Shown here: positions 23,847 to 32,833 of the stretch, in pieces
Layout: every line of letters begins with the position of its first letter
How positions within the stretch are numbered: the stretch's first letter is position 1
Source: Oscillospiraceae bacterium
GTDB lineage: Bacteria; Bacillota; Clostridia; Oscillospirales; Oscillospiraceae
Reading direction: 5' to 3'
Assembly: GCA_009781695.1 (NCBI GenBank)
Contig: WQVH01000007.1
Span: 1 to 55,084, forward strand
Length of the DNA stretch: 55,084 nt
The notes under the pieces: model-generated
Told to the model about the DNA's origin: nothing
The model's input: the letters and a program-made list of their open reading frames with translations, nothing else
Database searches by the model: none
Translations under genes and position numbers: made by a program

Positions 23847-24619
23847 TTTATCAGCATTTTAGTAGCATTGACGGCACATTTTATAGCTCGTTCGTTGCTG
23901 AGATATTGTGTTTGGGCAACTCCGGCCTTGTGGAGTTCAGGATTCCAAATGGCGGTCAAGACACATCCGACCCGAACTCGGCGAACAAGACCTACAGTAT
24001 ATAGGGCGGCTGCTTCCATCTCTGATGCGAGGCAGCCCGCTTTTATATATGCATCCCATTTACTCTTTAGGATGTCTCCAATCGGCATGGTGTCCGGTTC
24101 GGTTTGTCCATAAAAATTATCTTTGCTATGAACCACACCGGTATGGTGGCGTAATCCGGCATCTTCGGCGCTTTGCCGCAATGCGTTGGTTATGGTGATG
24201 TCCGCACACGCCGGGTAGCCTTGGGGCAGATATTCATAGCTTGTGCCTTCGGAGCGAATCACTGCCTGTGCGATAACCAAGTCACCCGGAAGGACTTCCG
24301 GCTGCATTCCTCCGCAGGTGCCTATTCTGATGAATGTGTGCACGCCGCATTTTATCAGTTCTTCAATACCTATGGCCGCCGATGGTCCGCCGATTCCTGT
24401 AGACATGACGATGACCTTTTGTCCGGCGAGTGCACCTGCAAAAGTTCTGTATTCTCTTTTTTCTGCGACAAACACAGGGTTTTCCAGATATTGCGCTATT
24501 TCTTCGACACGCCCTGGGTCTCCGGGTAAAATGGCATACGCACCCACTTGCTCAGGCGTGAGGTCAATGTGGTATTGTCTGTGTTGTATGTTTGCTCCAA
24601 GAGCCATATTTTCTGACAT
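23831..24619 (-). CDS. udp: uridine phosphorylase, 262 aa
   Basis: Nucleoside phosphorylase of the NP-I family: uridine plus phosphate gives uracil and ribose-1-phosphate (pyrimidine salvage). Visible are ILPGDPGRVEEIAQYL, the phosphate-binding MSTGIGGPSAAI, RIGTCGGMQ and the substrate-binding stretch ASEMEAAALY, all typical of Udp. The start is ATG at 24619 (MSENMALG); the longer frame runs into the intergenic part. It follows the ArsC/Spx-like gene by 50 bases on the same strand. Confidence 0.92.
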   Translation of the reverse strand: MSENMALGANIQHRQYHIDLTPEQVGAYAILPGDPGRVEEIAQYLENPVFVAEKREYRTFAGALAGQKVIVMSTGIGGPSAAIGIEELIKCGVHTFIRIGTCGGMQPEVLPGDLVIAQAVIRSEGTSYEYLPQGYPACADITITNALRQSAEDAGLRHHTGVVHSKDNFYGQTEPDTMPIGDILKSKWDAYIKAGCLASEMEAAALYTVGLVRRVRVGCVLTAIWNPELHKAGVAQTQYLSNERAIKCAVNATKMLINQASF

Positions 24620-24669
24620 GGTTTCTCTTTTCCTTTCGCACAAGTCTAATTTTGAGCATAGGGTACCGA

Positions 24670-25002
24670 TCATTCCCATTGTTTCCATATGTCCGGGCAG
24701 TAGCCTATGGTCGCTTTTTTTCCATTTCTCACGATGGGCGTTTTTATGAGCGCCGGGTTTTCAAATAGTTTTTCTTCTTTGTCTGAGTCATAGGCAAGGT
24801 AAGCTAAGATTTCAGCACCGGCGGCGTTTTCATCAATCATGCTTGTCAGTCCGACAGCGCTTTTTACACTTGCAAATTCACCTCGGCTCATACCAAACTG
24901 CACCAAATCAATGCGCTGGTATTTAATCCGGTGCTCTTTGAAGTAGCGCTCGGCTTTTTTTGTGTCAAAACATTTTGACTTTCCAAAAATTTGAATATTC
25001 AT
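24670..25002 (-). CDS. ArsC/Spx-family thioredoxin-fold protein, 110 aa
   Basis: Residues 1-110 match the ArsC/Spx/YffB fold: MNIQIFGKSKCFDTKKAERYFKEH at the N-terminus with a single Cys11 in place of the Spx CxxC, and a C-terminal PIVRNGKKATIGYCPDIW. Members are redox-responsive RNA polymerase partners (Spx, MgsR) or glutaredoxin-coupled arsenate reductases. The Cys followed by non-Cys at +3 makes a classical Spx switch unlikely, and no other ars gene is near, so the function is open. It is followed by udp. Confidence 0.8.
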   Translation of the reverse strand: MNIQIFGKSKCFDTKKAERYFKEHRIKYQRIDLVQFGMSRGEFASVKSAVGLTSMIDENAAGAEILAYLAYDSDKEEKLFENPALIKTPIVRNGKKATIGYCPDIWKQWE

Positions 25003-25060
25003 CCACCGATTTTCCCCTCTGAATTTGCGTTAATATTAGTCATTGTTCTGTTTAAGCACC

Positions 25061-25086
25061 AAGCTCCCTCGCGAGCAAGGGAGCTT
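25061..25086 (-). terminator. hairpin after rnj
   Basis: AAGCTCCCT at 25061-25069 pairs perfectly with 25078-25086. It lies 20 bases past the rnj stop. The U-run is weak. Confidence 0.55.
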
Positions 25087-25105
25087 AGGCCAATTTGTGA
25101 TCACC

Positions 25106-26764
25106 CTATATCTCCGTAATTACCGGAAGAATCATAGGTTTGCGCTTGGTTTTTCTATAAAGGTATTCTGACAGTGACCGTTTTATTGAACTTCTCAGTG
25201 CAGCCCAATCCGAGACATTTTCAAGCAAATATTCGTCAATGGTCTCCATAACCACGTCTTTGAGTTCCCGCATAAGCTCTTCTGATTCTTTGACATAGAT
25301 AAATCCGCGCGTGAGAATGTCCGGGCTGGTCACAAGGCTGCCGTCTTCACTCGATAAATTGATAATCACAACCACCATACCGTCTTGAGCCAGATGCTTT
25401 CTGTCCCGAAGCACAACCGAACCGACATCACCGACACCGGTTCCATCTACAAGCACTTTACCCGACGGTACGGTTCCATTTCTGCTGATACTCTTACCGG
25501 TCAGCTCAACTACATGCCCAATATCCGAGACCATTATATTCTTCGGCGCAATACCCATTTGCTTCGCTATTTTCGCATGGGTGCATAAATGCCTCTGCTC
25601 ACCGTGTACCGGCATAAAAAACTTTGGTTTGACCAGCGCCATAATCATTTTGAGTTCTTCTTGATAGGCATGACCTGAAACGTGTAGATCTGAGGTTTTA
25701 TCATAGATCACGTCCGCACCCCTGCGGAACAACTCATCAATCACCCGGCTTACCATGCGCTCATTTCCGGGTACCGCTGATGAGGATATAATGACTCTAT
25801 CCCCGGACTTTATTTCAATTTGACGGTGTCCTGCAAATGCCATTCGATACAGCGCACTCATTGGTTCACCTTGACTGCCTGTTGTTATGATGACTATTTT
25901 TTCAGGCGGCAGATTTTTGATTTGATTGAGATCCATAAATAGCCCATCCGGAACCTTTATGCTCTCCAGTTCCATGGAAACACGCATGGCATTTTCCATG
26001 CTGCGCCCCGTCACGGCAACATGTCTGCCGTATTTTGCGGCACAATCTATAACTTGTTGTACCCGATGGACGTTTGATGCAAATGTCGTGACAATGATCC
26101 GCTGAGTACAGCCATTGAAAAGCTCATCCAACCGCTCACCCACATTGCGTTCAGAATGAGAGTATCCCGGTTTTTCTACATTCGTTGAATCGGAGAGCAG
26201 CGCAAGTACGCCTCTTTGACCCAGATCACCAAAGCGGGCGATATTGATCATGCCGCCTGAGACCGGAGTCGTATCTATTTTAAAGTCAGAAGTGTGAATA
26301 ATCATTCCGACAGGGGTTTTTATTGCAAGTGCCACTGCATCGGGAATACTATGGTTGACGTGGATAAATTCAATTTTGAAGCAGCCGAGTGAAATTTTTT
26401 CACCCGGTTTTCTTACTTCAATTTGTGTTTTTTCCAGCAGCCCATGTTCGCTTAATTTTATCTGTATCAGGCCCGCTGTGAGCGGGGTAGCAAATACAGG
26501 GGCTTTTATCTCGCGCATGACATATGGCAGTGCACCGATATGATCCTCATGCCCATGGGTGAGGATGATCCCTCTGATTTTTTGCTGATTCTTCACAAGA
26601 TATGTCACATCGGGTATGACAATGTCAACGCCATACATGTCGTCGTCAGGAAAGCCCAGCCCACAGTCTACTATGATCATGTCTTGACCATATTCGAACA
26701 CTGTGAGATTCTTGCCGACCTCGTTGAGACCACCAAGAGCGATTATTTTCAATTTTTCAGCCAT
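25106..26764 (-). CDS. rnj: ribonuclease J, 552 aa
   Basis: Beta-CASP metallo-beta-lactamase RNase with 5' exonuclease and endonuclease activity, central to mRNA decay and rRNA maturation in Firmicutes. It starts LKIIALGGLNEVGKN and carries the zinc motif HGHEDH at residues 70-75, the second His in HVNHSIPD, the beta-CASP region TGRSMENAMRV, SGHAYQEE and the C-terminal HGEQRH. Length fits RNase J1/J2. Start at 26764 is ATG after TTAAGGAGTATCATAATTC. It follows recR by about 100 bases. Confidence 0.96.
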   Translation of the reverse strand: MAEKLKIIALGGLNEVGKNLTVFEYGQDMIIVDCGLGFPDDDMYGVDIVIPDVTYLVKNQQKIRGIILTHGHEDHIGALPYVMREIKAPVFATPLTAGLIQIKLSEHGLLEKTQIEVRKPGEKISLGCFKIEFIHVNHSIPDAVALAIKTPVGMIIHTSDFKIDTTPVSGGMINIARFGDLGQRGVLALLSDSTNVEKPGYSHSERNVGERLDELFNGCTQRIIVTTFASNVHRVQQVIDCAAKYGRHVAVTGRSMENAMRVSMELESIKVPDGLFMDLNQIKNLPPEKIVIITTGSQGEPMSALYRMAFAGHRQIEIKSGDRVIISSSAVPGNERMVSRVIDELFRRGADVIYDKTSDLHVSGHAYQEELKMIMALVKPKFFMPVHGEQRHLCTHAKIAKQMGIAPKNIMVSDIGHVVELTGKSISRNGTVPSGKVLVDGTGVGDVGSVVLRDRKHLAQDGMVVVIINLSSEDGSLVTSPDILTRGFIYVKESEELMRELKDVVMETIDEYLLENVSDWAALRSSIKRSLSEYLYRKTKRKPMILPVITEI

Positions 26765-26868
26765 GAATTATGATACTCCTTAAAATGTTTGTTGTTTTAT
26801 TTGTTCATATTTTGAAGGACATACGAACACGTCCTTAATACCTTAAGCATTACTGTGCAAAGCGCACA

Positions 26869-27468
26869 TTAAAACTCCATCCGCCCCTCAATCGCACGCA
26901 TGAGCGTGGCATCATCTGCAAATTCCAGACTACCGCCGACGGGGATTCCGTAGGCAAGTCGCGTGACTTTGACCTCAAATGGTTTGAGTAATCGCGAAAT
27001 ATATCTGGCGGTCGTCTCCCCTTCAGTATCGGGGTTTGTTGCCATGATCACCTCTTCAACTCCGCCATCCGCAACACGAGCGATCAGCTCTTTTATTCTT
27101 ATATCATCGGGCCCTACATTGGTCATCGGGGAAATGACACCGTGCAACACATGGTATCTGCCGCGAAATTCATGTGACCGTTCGATTGCCAAAACGCCTT
27201 TCGGGTCTGAAACCACACATATCACACCTGTTTCCCTACGCTCATTTTTGCATACAGCACAAATTTCACCATCTGTCAGGTTGAGACAAATCGCACAGCA
27301 CCGCACACTGCTTTTCGCCATCGTCACCGCTTCGGCAAAGTCCTGCGCTTCACCATCAGGCAACGAAATCACATAAAACGCCAGCCGTTGCGCTGTTTTA
27401 CGTCCGATTCCCGGTAAGGTCGCAAATTTGTCAATAAGGTTTTCCAATGCTGATGGGAAAAAATCCAT
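26869..27468 (-). CDS. recR: recombination protein RecR, 199 aa
   Basis: Helps RecO load RecA on gapped DNA. The helix-hairpin-helix LPGIGRKTAQRLAFY is near residue 18, a four-Cys zinc finger CCAICLNLTDGEICAVC near 57-73, a Toprim domain with VVSDPKGVLAIE and the C-terminal LAYGIPVGGSLEFADDATL. Length is standard. It lies 17 bases after rpe; the frequent partners dnaX and ybaB are not next to it here. Confidence 0.97.
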   Translation of the reverse strand: MDFFPSALENLIDKFATLPGIGRKTAQRLAFYVISLPDGEAQDFAEAVTMAKSSVRCCAICLNLTDGEICAVCKNERRETGVICVVSDPKGVLAIERSHEFRGRYHVLHGVISPMTNVGPDDIRIKELIARVADGGVEEVIMATNPDTEGETTARYISRLLKPFEVKVTRLAYGIPVGGSLEFADDATLMRAIEGRMEF

Positions 27469-27485
27469 GTTTATTACTATACCTC

Positions 27486-28133
27486 TTAAACAGCGCGCAG
27501 TTCGGCAATCCGTCCTGCTCTGTCTGCTTTCTCAAATATATCACTTCCCGCAACCAAGACATTTGCCCCGGCATGCACACAGATTTTTGCGGTTTCTAAA
27601 TTTATACCGCCATCAACTTCAATATCACATTTTAATCCGTGACCATCTATATGTTCTCGAAGCTTGGATATTTTCGGCAGCATTTGCGGCATGAACTTTT
27701 GCCCGCCAAAGCCCGGCTCAACAGTCATTACCAATACCATATCGAGCTTTTCTATGTAAGGGATTACTGCTTCGGCCGAGGTATTTGGTTTTATGGACAA
27801 GCCGACTCTTTTTTTAAGATTGTGCAGTTCATCGATGGCTTTATTTATGTTTTCCGGCGTTTCCGCTTCGACATGAAATACAACGATGTCCGCTCCCGCT
27901 TCGGCAAACCGCGTCGTAAATCTGTACGGCTCGATGATCATGAGATGCACATCGAGCGGCATGTCTGTAATTTTTCGCACAGACTCAAGCACGGGCAACC
28001 CGATAGAGATGTTCGGAACGAATACTCCGTCCATAACGTCAAAATGCAGGTAGTCCGCACCGGATACGCTGTTTATTTCTTGTCCAAGTTTTGTATAATC
28101 CGCCGATAGTATTGACGGCGCTACCTTTATCAC
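27486..28133 (-). CDS. rpe: ribulose-phosphate 3-epimerase, 215 aa
   Basis: Interconverts ribulose-5-phosphate and xylulose-5-phosphate in the pentose phosphate pathway. TIM-barrel motifs: APSILSADYTKLGQE, HFDVMDGVFVPNISIG, DVHLMI, VEPGFGGQKF and EVDGGIN. The start is GTG at 28133 after CGGAGAAGCAT; an ATG at 28135 is out of frame. First gene of the rpe-recR run. Confidence 0.97.
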   Translation of the reverse strand: MIKVAPSILSADYTKLGQEINSVSGADYLHFDVMDGVFVPNISIGLPVLESVRKITDMPLDVHLMIIEPYRFTTRFAEAGADIVVFHVEAETPENINKAIDELHNLKKRVGLSIKPNTSAEAVIPYIEKLDMVLVMTVEPGFGGQKFMPQMLPKISKLREHIDGHGLKCDIEVDGGINLETAKICVHAGANVLVAGSDIFEKADRAGRIAELRAV

Positions 28134-28279
28134 ATGCTTCTCCGTGATTTAATCTGATATAATCTGTATTTAATCCGTATTTTCACAAAATTTAATGTAA
28201 TAATGTGAGTTTGTATAGATTATAATATACCAATAGTATATAATGGTCAACACCTAATGGTAAAAATGGAGAGATACAT

Positions 28280-28906
28280 ATGGTAGAGATCAAGAAAAAA
28301 TCCGTAATACCTATTTACGGTTTTGGGGCTGTATGGGCTTTGTATTGCCTGATTTTCCCGCTCTTTCGCACTTGGCATTTGATTGTGCTTGTGTGCATCG
28401 CAGTGCTTGCTTATATTGTCTTGTCTCGAATTTTTCTCGGAACTGTGGAGCTGATCGAAGTGCCTGTAGCGCCTGAACGTTCAGGTGATGATAAAATTGA
28501 TGCGATGCTCTCAGAGGGCGAACGCGCCGTCGGTGAGATGCGTACGCTTAGAGAGGCTATACCGGGCGAGACCGTGCGTCTCAAACTGGATGAGATCATT
28601 TCGGTCACCAATAGTATTTTCAAAAAACTCCTGATTGAGCCAAATGTTTATCCTCAGGTCAAGCGTTTTGCTGACTTTTATCTGCCGACAACCATAAAGT
28701 TGCTGCACACATACGATAGATTCGGCAAATCCGGTTCAGACGGTGTGCATATCACCGGCACATTAGAGCAAATCGACTCGGCGTTTGATAACATTTTGAC
28801 GAGTTATAAGAAATTCTACGATTCCTTATTTGCCAATCAGGCGCTAGATATCGAAACCGACATCGGCGTTCTGGAAACCATACTGAAAAGAGATGGGTTG
28901 CTCTAA
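28280..28906 (+). CDS. XpaC-family membrane protein, 208 aa
   Basis: Two hydrophobic segments (about residues 11-27 and 32-50) precede a soluble helical domain of the XpaC type (5-bromo-4-chloroindolyl phosphate hydrolysis family). The biochemical role is unknown, but xpaC and telA are paired in many Firmicutes and linked to envelope stress and resistance to cell-wall drugs. Start at 28280 after AATGGAGAGATACAT. It is followed by telA after 39 bases. The upstream region holds several TATAAT-like boxes (for example near 28220-28250). Confidence 0.88.
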   Translation: MVEIKKKSVIPIYGFGAVWALYCLIFPLFRTWHLIVLVCIAVLAYIVLSRIFLGTVELIEVPVAPERSGDDKIDAMLSEGERAVGEMRTLREAIPGETVRLKLDEIISVTNSIFKKLLIEPNVYPQVKRFADFYLPTTIKLLHTYDRFGKSGSDGVHITGTLEQIDSAFDNILTSYKKFYDSLFANQALDIETDIGVLETILKRDGLL

Positions 28907-28945
28907 CCCCAATTTACGTAATTTATGTTTTAAAGGAGATTGATC

Positions 28946-30112
28946 ATGCAAGATACAAATGCTATGGAATACGTACCCAGCCTCACACTCAACCCGGATA
29001 GTGTTGCGGCTGCACCTGCAATACCGGATGTCGATGCCATCCAGCAAAAAACTGCCGATGAAGCGACACAACTTGATATCAAACAGCTCAGCGAGGCTGA
29101 ACAAAAGATAGTTCTGGAATTTGCTTCAAAAATTGACATTAGAGACACCAATGCCGTCCTGACTTATGGCGCAGCATCTCAGCGAAATATTGCTAACTTT
29201 TCAGAAAGCACGCTCAAAAATGTAAAGACAAAAGATATGGGCGAGGTGGGCAATATGCTCTCATCTCTGGTTGTCGAGTTGAGAGGCTTTTCAGCAGATC
29301 AGGATGAGAAAAAGGGCATTTTAGGTTTTAAGCGCAAGGTGCGTAATCGTATTGAAGCCATGAGAACTGAACATGCAAGAGTTTCTGCCAATGTGGACAA
29401 AATCGCCGAAATGCTGGAAAAACACCAGATCATTTTACTTAAGGATACCGCGATGCTTGACAAGATGTATGATGTCAATCAAGCGTATTTTAAAGAATTG
29501 TCTATGTACATCATCGCCGGTAAGCAGAAGCTTCAAGAGTGTATCAATATTGAGCTACCCAAACTACAGACTAAAGCTGCCGAGAGCGGAAAGCCCGAAG
29601 ATGCCCAAGCCGCAAACGACTACGCCAATATGATCAATCGTTTTGAAAAAAAGCTGCATGACCTTGAGCTTACGCGCATGGTTTCAATTCAAATGGCGCC
29701 TCAAATTCGTATGATTCAAAATAACGATACTTTGATGATAGAGAAGATACAGACATCTATTGTCAACACCATTCCGCTTTGGAAAAGTCAGATGGTGCTT
29801 GCGCTCGGTATGTACAATGCGCAAAAAGCCATGGAAGCGCAGCGTGAAGTGACCAATATGACCAATGAGCTTCTGACTAAAAACGCCGAGCAACTCAAGA
29901 TCGGCACCGTTGAGATTGCAAAGGAATCTGAGCGTGGGGTCGTTGATATGGAGACGCTGGTCAATACCAATCAAAAGCTCATAGAGACTCTTGAGGAAGT
30001 CAGGTCAATCCAAGTCGAAGGCTCACAGCGCAGACGCTCCGCCGAGGTTGAATTAGGACGCATTGAGGGTGAGCTGAAACAAAAGCTTTTAGAGATCAAT
30101 AGAGCGCCATAA
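28946..30112 (+). CDS. telA: TelA-family toxic anion resistance protein, 388 aa
   Basis: Cytoplasmic, strongly helical protein of the TelA/YceH family, named for tellurite resistance; members are also tied to envelope-targeting antimicrobials. Long helices with KKGILGFKRKVRN, a QAANDYANMINRFEKKLHDLELTRMVSIQMAPQIR-type core and WKSQMVLALG match the family. The start is ATG at 28946 behind AAAGGAGATTGATC. It lies in an operon xpaC - telA - LemA-like - TPM protein. Confidence 0.93.
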   Translation: MQDTNAMEYVPSLTLNPDSVAAAPAIPDVDAIQQKTADEATQLDIKQLSEAEQKIVLEFASKIDIRDTNAVLTYGAASQRNIANFSESTLKNVKTKDMGEVGNMLSSLVVELRGFSADQDEKKGILGFKRKVRNRIEAMRTEHARVSANVDKIAEMLEKHQIILLKDTAMLDKMYDVNQAYFKELSMYIIAGKQKLQECINIELPKLQTKAAESGKPEDAQAANDYANMINRFEKKLHDLELTRMVSIQMAPQIRMIQNNDTLMIEKIQTSIVNTIPLWKSQMVLALGMYNAQKAMEAQREVTNMTNELLTKNAEQLKIGTVEIAKESERGVVDMETLVNTNQKLIETLEEVRSIQVEGSQRRRSAEVELGRIEGELKQKLLEINRAP

Positions 30113-30209
30113 TCTATATCTTCACATGTGTGGACACTCCACAGATTGATGCATGGATCTGCTTACATAGTAGGTACACGAGCATGACGAAAGGATAAGC
30201 GTTACATAT

Positions 30210-30770
30210 ATGAAATTGCTTAAAAAGCGTAGTATTGCTATACTCATCGTCGCAATTGTTGTGATTGCTGCGACATTAGTCGGTGTATATAGTTCTGCCC
30301 ATCGGGTATCTCGTGAGGCTGAACGCTTGTTCTTCGATGGTCTTGTCCTCGAAGATGGGCGTCCGCAAGCGAGCATTAGCCGTGGACTGCACAACAGCGC
30401 TGATGCTGCACTTTCACTTGCAACATTGATGCGCAGCTATCCTGAACTTGAAAACAGCGCCAATATGTTACTTTCTACCCAACAGGAGCTTATGTCTGCC
30501 GGAAGCATATCGGAAAAAGCCTCTGCCGCAACAGTCATGCGGGAGGCATTTTTCGCTCTTGAGACTGCGGCTGAGCAAGTGAATCTGTCTGAGCGAGATG
30601 AAGAGGCTTTGATGCAATTTTCTGCATCATTTAGCGGCGCGATGACTGCTATAGGCAACGCACAATATAATGCATTTGCCGAAGCCCGACTGTCTGAACA
30701 AAATGCGCTTTTGCGTCAGATGAGCAGATTCTTAGGGGCGCGAACTCCTGAATTATTTTATATGTCCTAA
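30210..30770 (+). CDS. LemA-like membrane-anchored protein, 186 aa
   Basis: One N-terminal membrane segment (about residues 8-28) and an extracytoplasmic helical domain ending AQYNAFAEARLSEQNALLRQM...LGARTPELF. The YN...R...LG pattern and the helical layout resemble the end of LemA proteins, which often come before TPM-domain proteins; similarity is faint. It stands between telA and the TPM gene on the same strand, supporting the call. Function unknown. Confidence 0.6.
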   Translation: MKLLKKRSIAILIVAIVVIAATLVGVYSSAHRVSREAERLFFDGLVLEDGRPQASISRGLHNSADAALSLATLMRSYPELENSANMLLSTQQELMSAGSISEKASAATVMREAFFALETAAEQVNLSERDEEALMQFSASFSGAMTAIGNAQYNAFAEARLSEQNALLRQMSRFLGARTPELFYMS

Positions 30771-30834
30771 GTAACCAGCAAATTCTTGCATAACATTTAT
30801 TTTGCCAACTGATATATAGATTGGAGTGTGTCTA

Positions 30835-31806
30835 TTGAGAAAGTTATTTATTACTATTATTGCGATCTTGATTCTTGCGCTTACTTTAAGTGGTGCTGTT
30901 ATGGCTTTAGAACCCAGTGCGGAGTTCTTCGTCAACGATACCGCCGGAGTGTTGAGTGAAGTCACGAAAAACGACATCATTGATGCCAATATCGGTCTCA
31001 TGGTATTGGGACAAGGTGCTCAAATCGTGGTAGTAACCATTGATTATCTGGATGGTGTATATGCCGATGTTTTTGCTATGCAGCTATTTAATGATTGGCA
31101 AATAGGCGATGCGCAGCAAAATAATGGCATGTTACTCCTGCTCGTTACAGAGGAATACAGCGGAGGGATTGTTCCGGGTGCGGGCATCAGGGGTATTTGG
31201 ACCAGTGACAAAATCAATGAGACTTTAGATGCTCATTTTTGGCCTGAGGTAGACAATCGCAATTTTGATACAGCGGTGCGCAATATTTGTGATGTCCTCT
31301 TCTCGTGGTATGCTGATTTTTATGGCGTTGCAGGAAGCGGCGCTTCTGATGGAGCAGGCCATAATGTTCCTCAGGAGAACATTATCGTGGATCAAAGTGT
31401 TCCTATAGTGGCTTTGCTTATGCCATTTATCATGGTTATGTTCATTGTCGTTATCTTTATTGTTGTTGCAGTTGGTAATGATAGGACACGATATAGACAG
31501 TATCATATGCACATGGGTATTCCTATGCGCCCCTATCACTGGTGGTTTATTATGGGCGCTCGTCCTCACCGTATGTGGCGGCACAATAACTGGCGAGGCC
31601 CTCGCGGACCTCGTGGCCCCGGCGGTCCGGGAGGCTTCGGCGGAGGTGCGGGCGGTCGTCCACCGAGCGGCGGAGGCGGCTTCGGCGGTTTTGGCGGCGG
31701 TTCAAGAGGTGGTTTTGGAGGCTTTGGCGGTCGCGGCGGCGGTGGTGGCTTCGGTGGTGGGCGAGGCGGCGGTGGTTTTGGCGGCGGTTTCGGCGGCAGG
31801 CGGTAA
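30835..31806 (+). CDS. TPM-domain (YgcG-like) membrane protein with a glycine-rich tail, 323 aa
   Basis: Signal or anchor segment (residues 4-24), then a TPM domain (about 30-155: FVNDTAGVLSE, QIVVVTIDYLDG, NNGMLLLLV and DNRNFDTAVRNICDVL), a membrane segment (about 190-215) and a 70-residue tail of Gly, Phe and Arg repeats (GGFGG). In similar proteins this tail is thought to be flexible or to aid surface exposure; the role is not known. The start is TTG at 30835, eight bases after GGAG; a GTG at 30826 lies within that site. It follows the LemA-like gene, a common pair. Confidence 0.88.
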   Translation: MRKLFITIIAILILALTLSGAVMALEPSAEFFVNDTAGVLSEVTKNDIIDANIGLMVLGQGAQIVVVTIDYLDGVYADVFAMQLFNDWQIGDAQQNNGMLLLLVTEEYSGGIVPGAGIRGIWTSDKINETLDAHFWPEVDNRNFDTAVRNICDVLFSWYADFYGVAGSGASDGAGHNVPQENIIVDQSVPIVALLMPFIMVMFIVVIFIVVAVGNDRTRYRQYHMHMGIPMRPYHWWFIMGARPHRMWRHNNWRGPRGPRGPGGPGGFGGGAGGRPPSGGGGFGGFGGGSRGGFGGFGGRGGGGGFGGGRGGGGFGGGFGGRR

Positions 31807-31847
31807 CGCCCAACATTTAATCTCTACTAACTGCCATATCTCAATAA

Positions 31848-31889
31848 ATACTCCTCTCAGAGTAGACTTTTCGTCTCTGAGGGGAGTAT
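31848..31889. terminator. bidirectional hairpin between the TPM and DUF6382-type genes
   Basis: Arms 31848-31862 and 31875-31889 pair over 15 positions with one wobble. It lies between two converging genes. Short T stretches flank it on both strands. Confidence 0.6.
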
Positions 31890-31898
31890 ATCATTTGA

Positions 31899-32774
31899 TT
31901 AATCTTTCCGTCCAAATATCGCCCCGAGTATATTTCCATAGATACGCTCCCTGGGCGCAGTGTCTTCTTCGTTGCGCACTTTCTTTTTTCTGTCTTTTTT
32001 TGCTTTTACTCTTCGTTCCGGAATGTCAATAATAATATCTCCGAAATCAGATTGCGTTGACTCCTGTTTACTGACATACATCGATTCTTTTTTTTGTGTA
32101 AGATGTGTATATACAGGCGCACGAGATTCAGGTAACCGCTTGGTTATCGACATATCCGACAAACCATTTGCGGGTACCTGACCACTGCTAACTTGACTCT
32201 CCGGCAGATATGATCTTTCAGACAGTATATCCGCCTCCGGTATATACGACCGAAGCAACTTTAATATATCTTCCGGGTCGAAGTTCTTCATTATCGCCTT
32301 GAGTAATTTGTTCTCCAAATATGCATCATCAACGGATATCAGCTCCGACACATCCGCAACCAGCTCCTGCACACTGCTTTGATCCGAAGTACAGTGAATC
32401 GAGGGAATATATACAAAGCAGACCGACTTTGTTTCTTGATTATAAAATATATGCTCGGACTTCAATAAAAATCCATCAGACTGCATAAACCAGTCCTTGC
32501 AATCAAATAGTGGGTTTATAATACTCGTCCACAGTTCAATATATTCTTTTTTCTCCCACGCTCCGGTCAAATGTTGCAATTTGCAATGCAGCCCCACTTG
32601 ATAGACGAATCTGACTTCCCCATCTATATGCACATAGTTAAATGGAAGTATGAATTTGGGTGTATCAAAAAGAATCGTATAGAGCGCTTTTTTGTCTAAG
32701 TCACTTTCGCAAATAGTAACGGTCACTGTCTCCCCGGTCAACGTGTCATTCTTACATTCAATCTTATAACTCAT
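31899..32774 (-). CDS. DUF6382-type protein at the end of the Tad locus, 291 aa
   Basis: The N-terminal 170 residues (ILPFNYVHIDGEVRFVYQVGL, SEHIFYN, VCFVYIPSI) resemble the DUF6382 domain found in Clostridia next to Tad pilus genes, often fused to an FHA domain. Here no FHA is seen; instead there is a linker rich in Ser, Pro and Glu and a very basic patch KAKKDRKKKVR near residue 265. No membrane segment is present, so it is probably cytoplasmic. Function unknown; a link to pilus assembly or its control is inferred from position. Last gene of the minus-strand locus. Confidence 0.65.
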   Translation of the reverse strand: MSYKIECKNDTLTGETVTVTICESDLDKKALYTILFDTPKFILPFNYVHIDGEVRFVYQVGLHCKLQHLTGAWEKKEYIELWTSIINPLFDCKDWFMQSDGFLLKSEHIFYNQETKSVCFVYIPSIHCTSDQSSVQELVADVSELISVDDAYLENKLLKAIMKNFDPEDILKLLRSYIPEADILSERSYLPESQVSSGQVPANGLSDMSITKRLPESRAPVYTHLTQKKESMYVSKQESTQSDFGDIIIDIPERRVKAKKDRKKKVRNEEDTAPRERIYGNILGAIFGRKD

Positions 32775-32833
32775 AAACTTCCCCTCGTCTTTCTTTGTGT
32801 CGTCTCGTTTACATAGATATACTACCGTGGCAT

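Noticed and set aside
24670-25002. Arsenate resistance gene arsC
   Set aside because: No ars operon partners; sequence fits the broader ArsC/Spx/YffB fold and could equally be a regulator.
31445-32032. 195-codon plus-strand frame over the glycine-rich tail of the TPM protein
   Set aside because: Ala/Val-rich translation is the frame shadow of GGC-rich repeats; it continues through the terminator and the opposite-strand gene.
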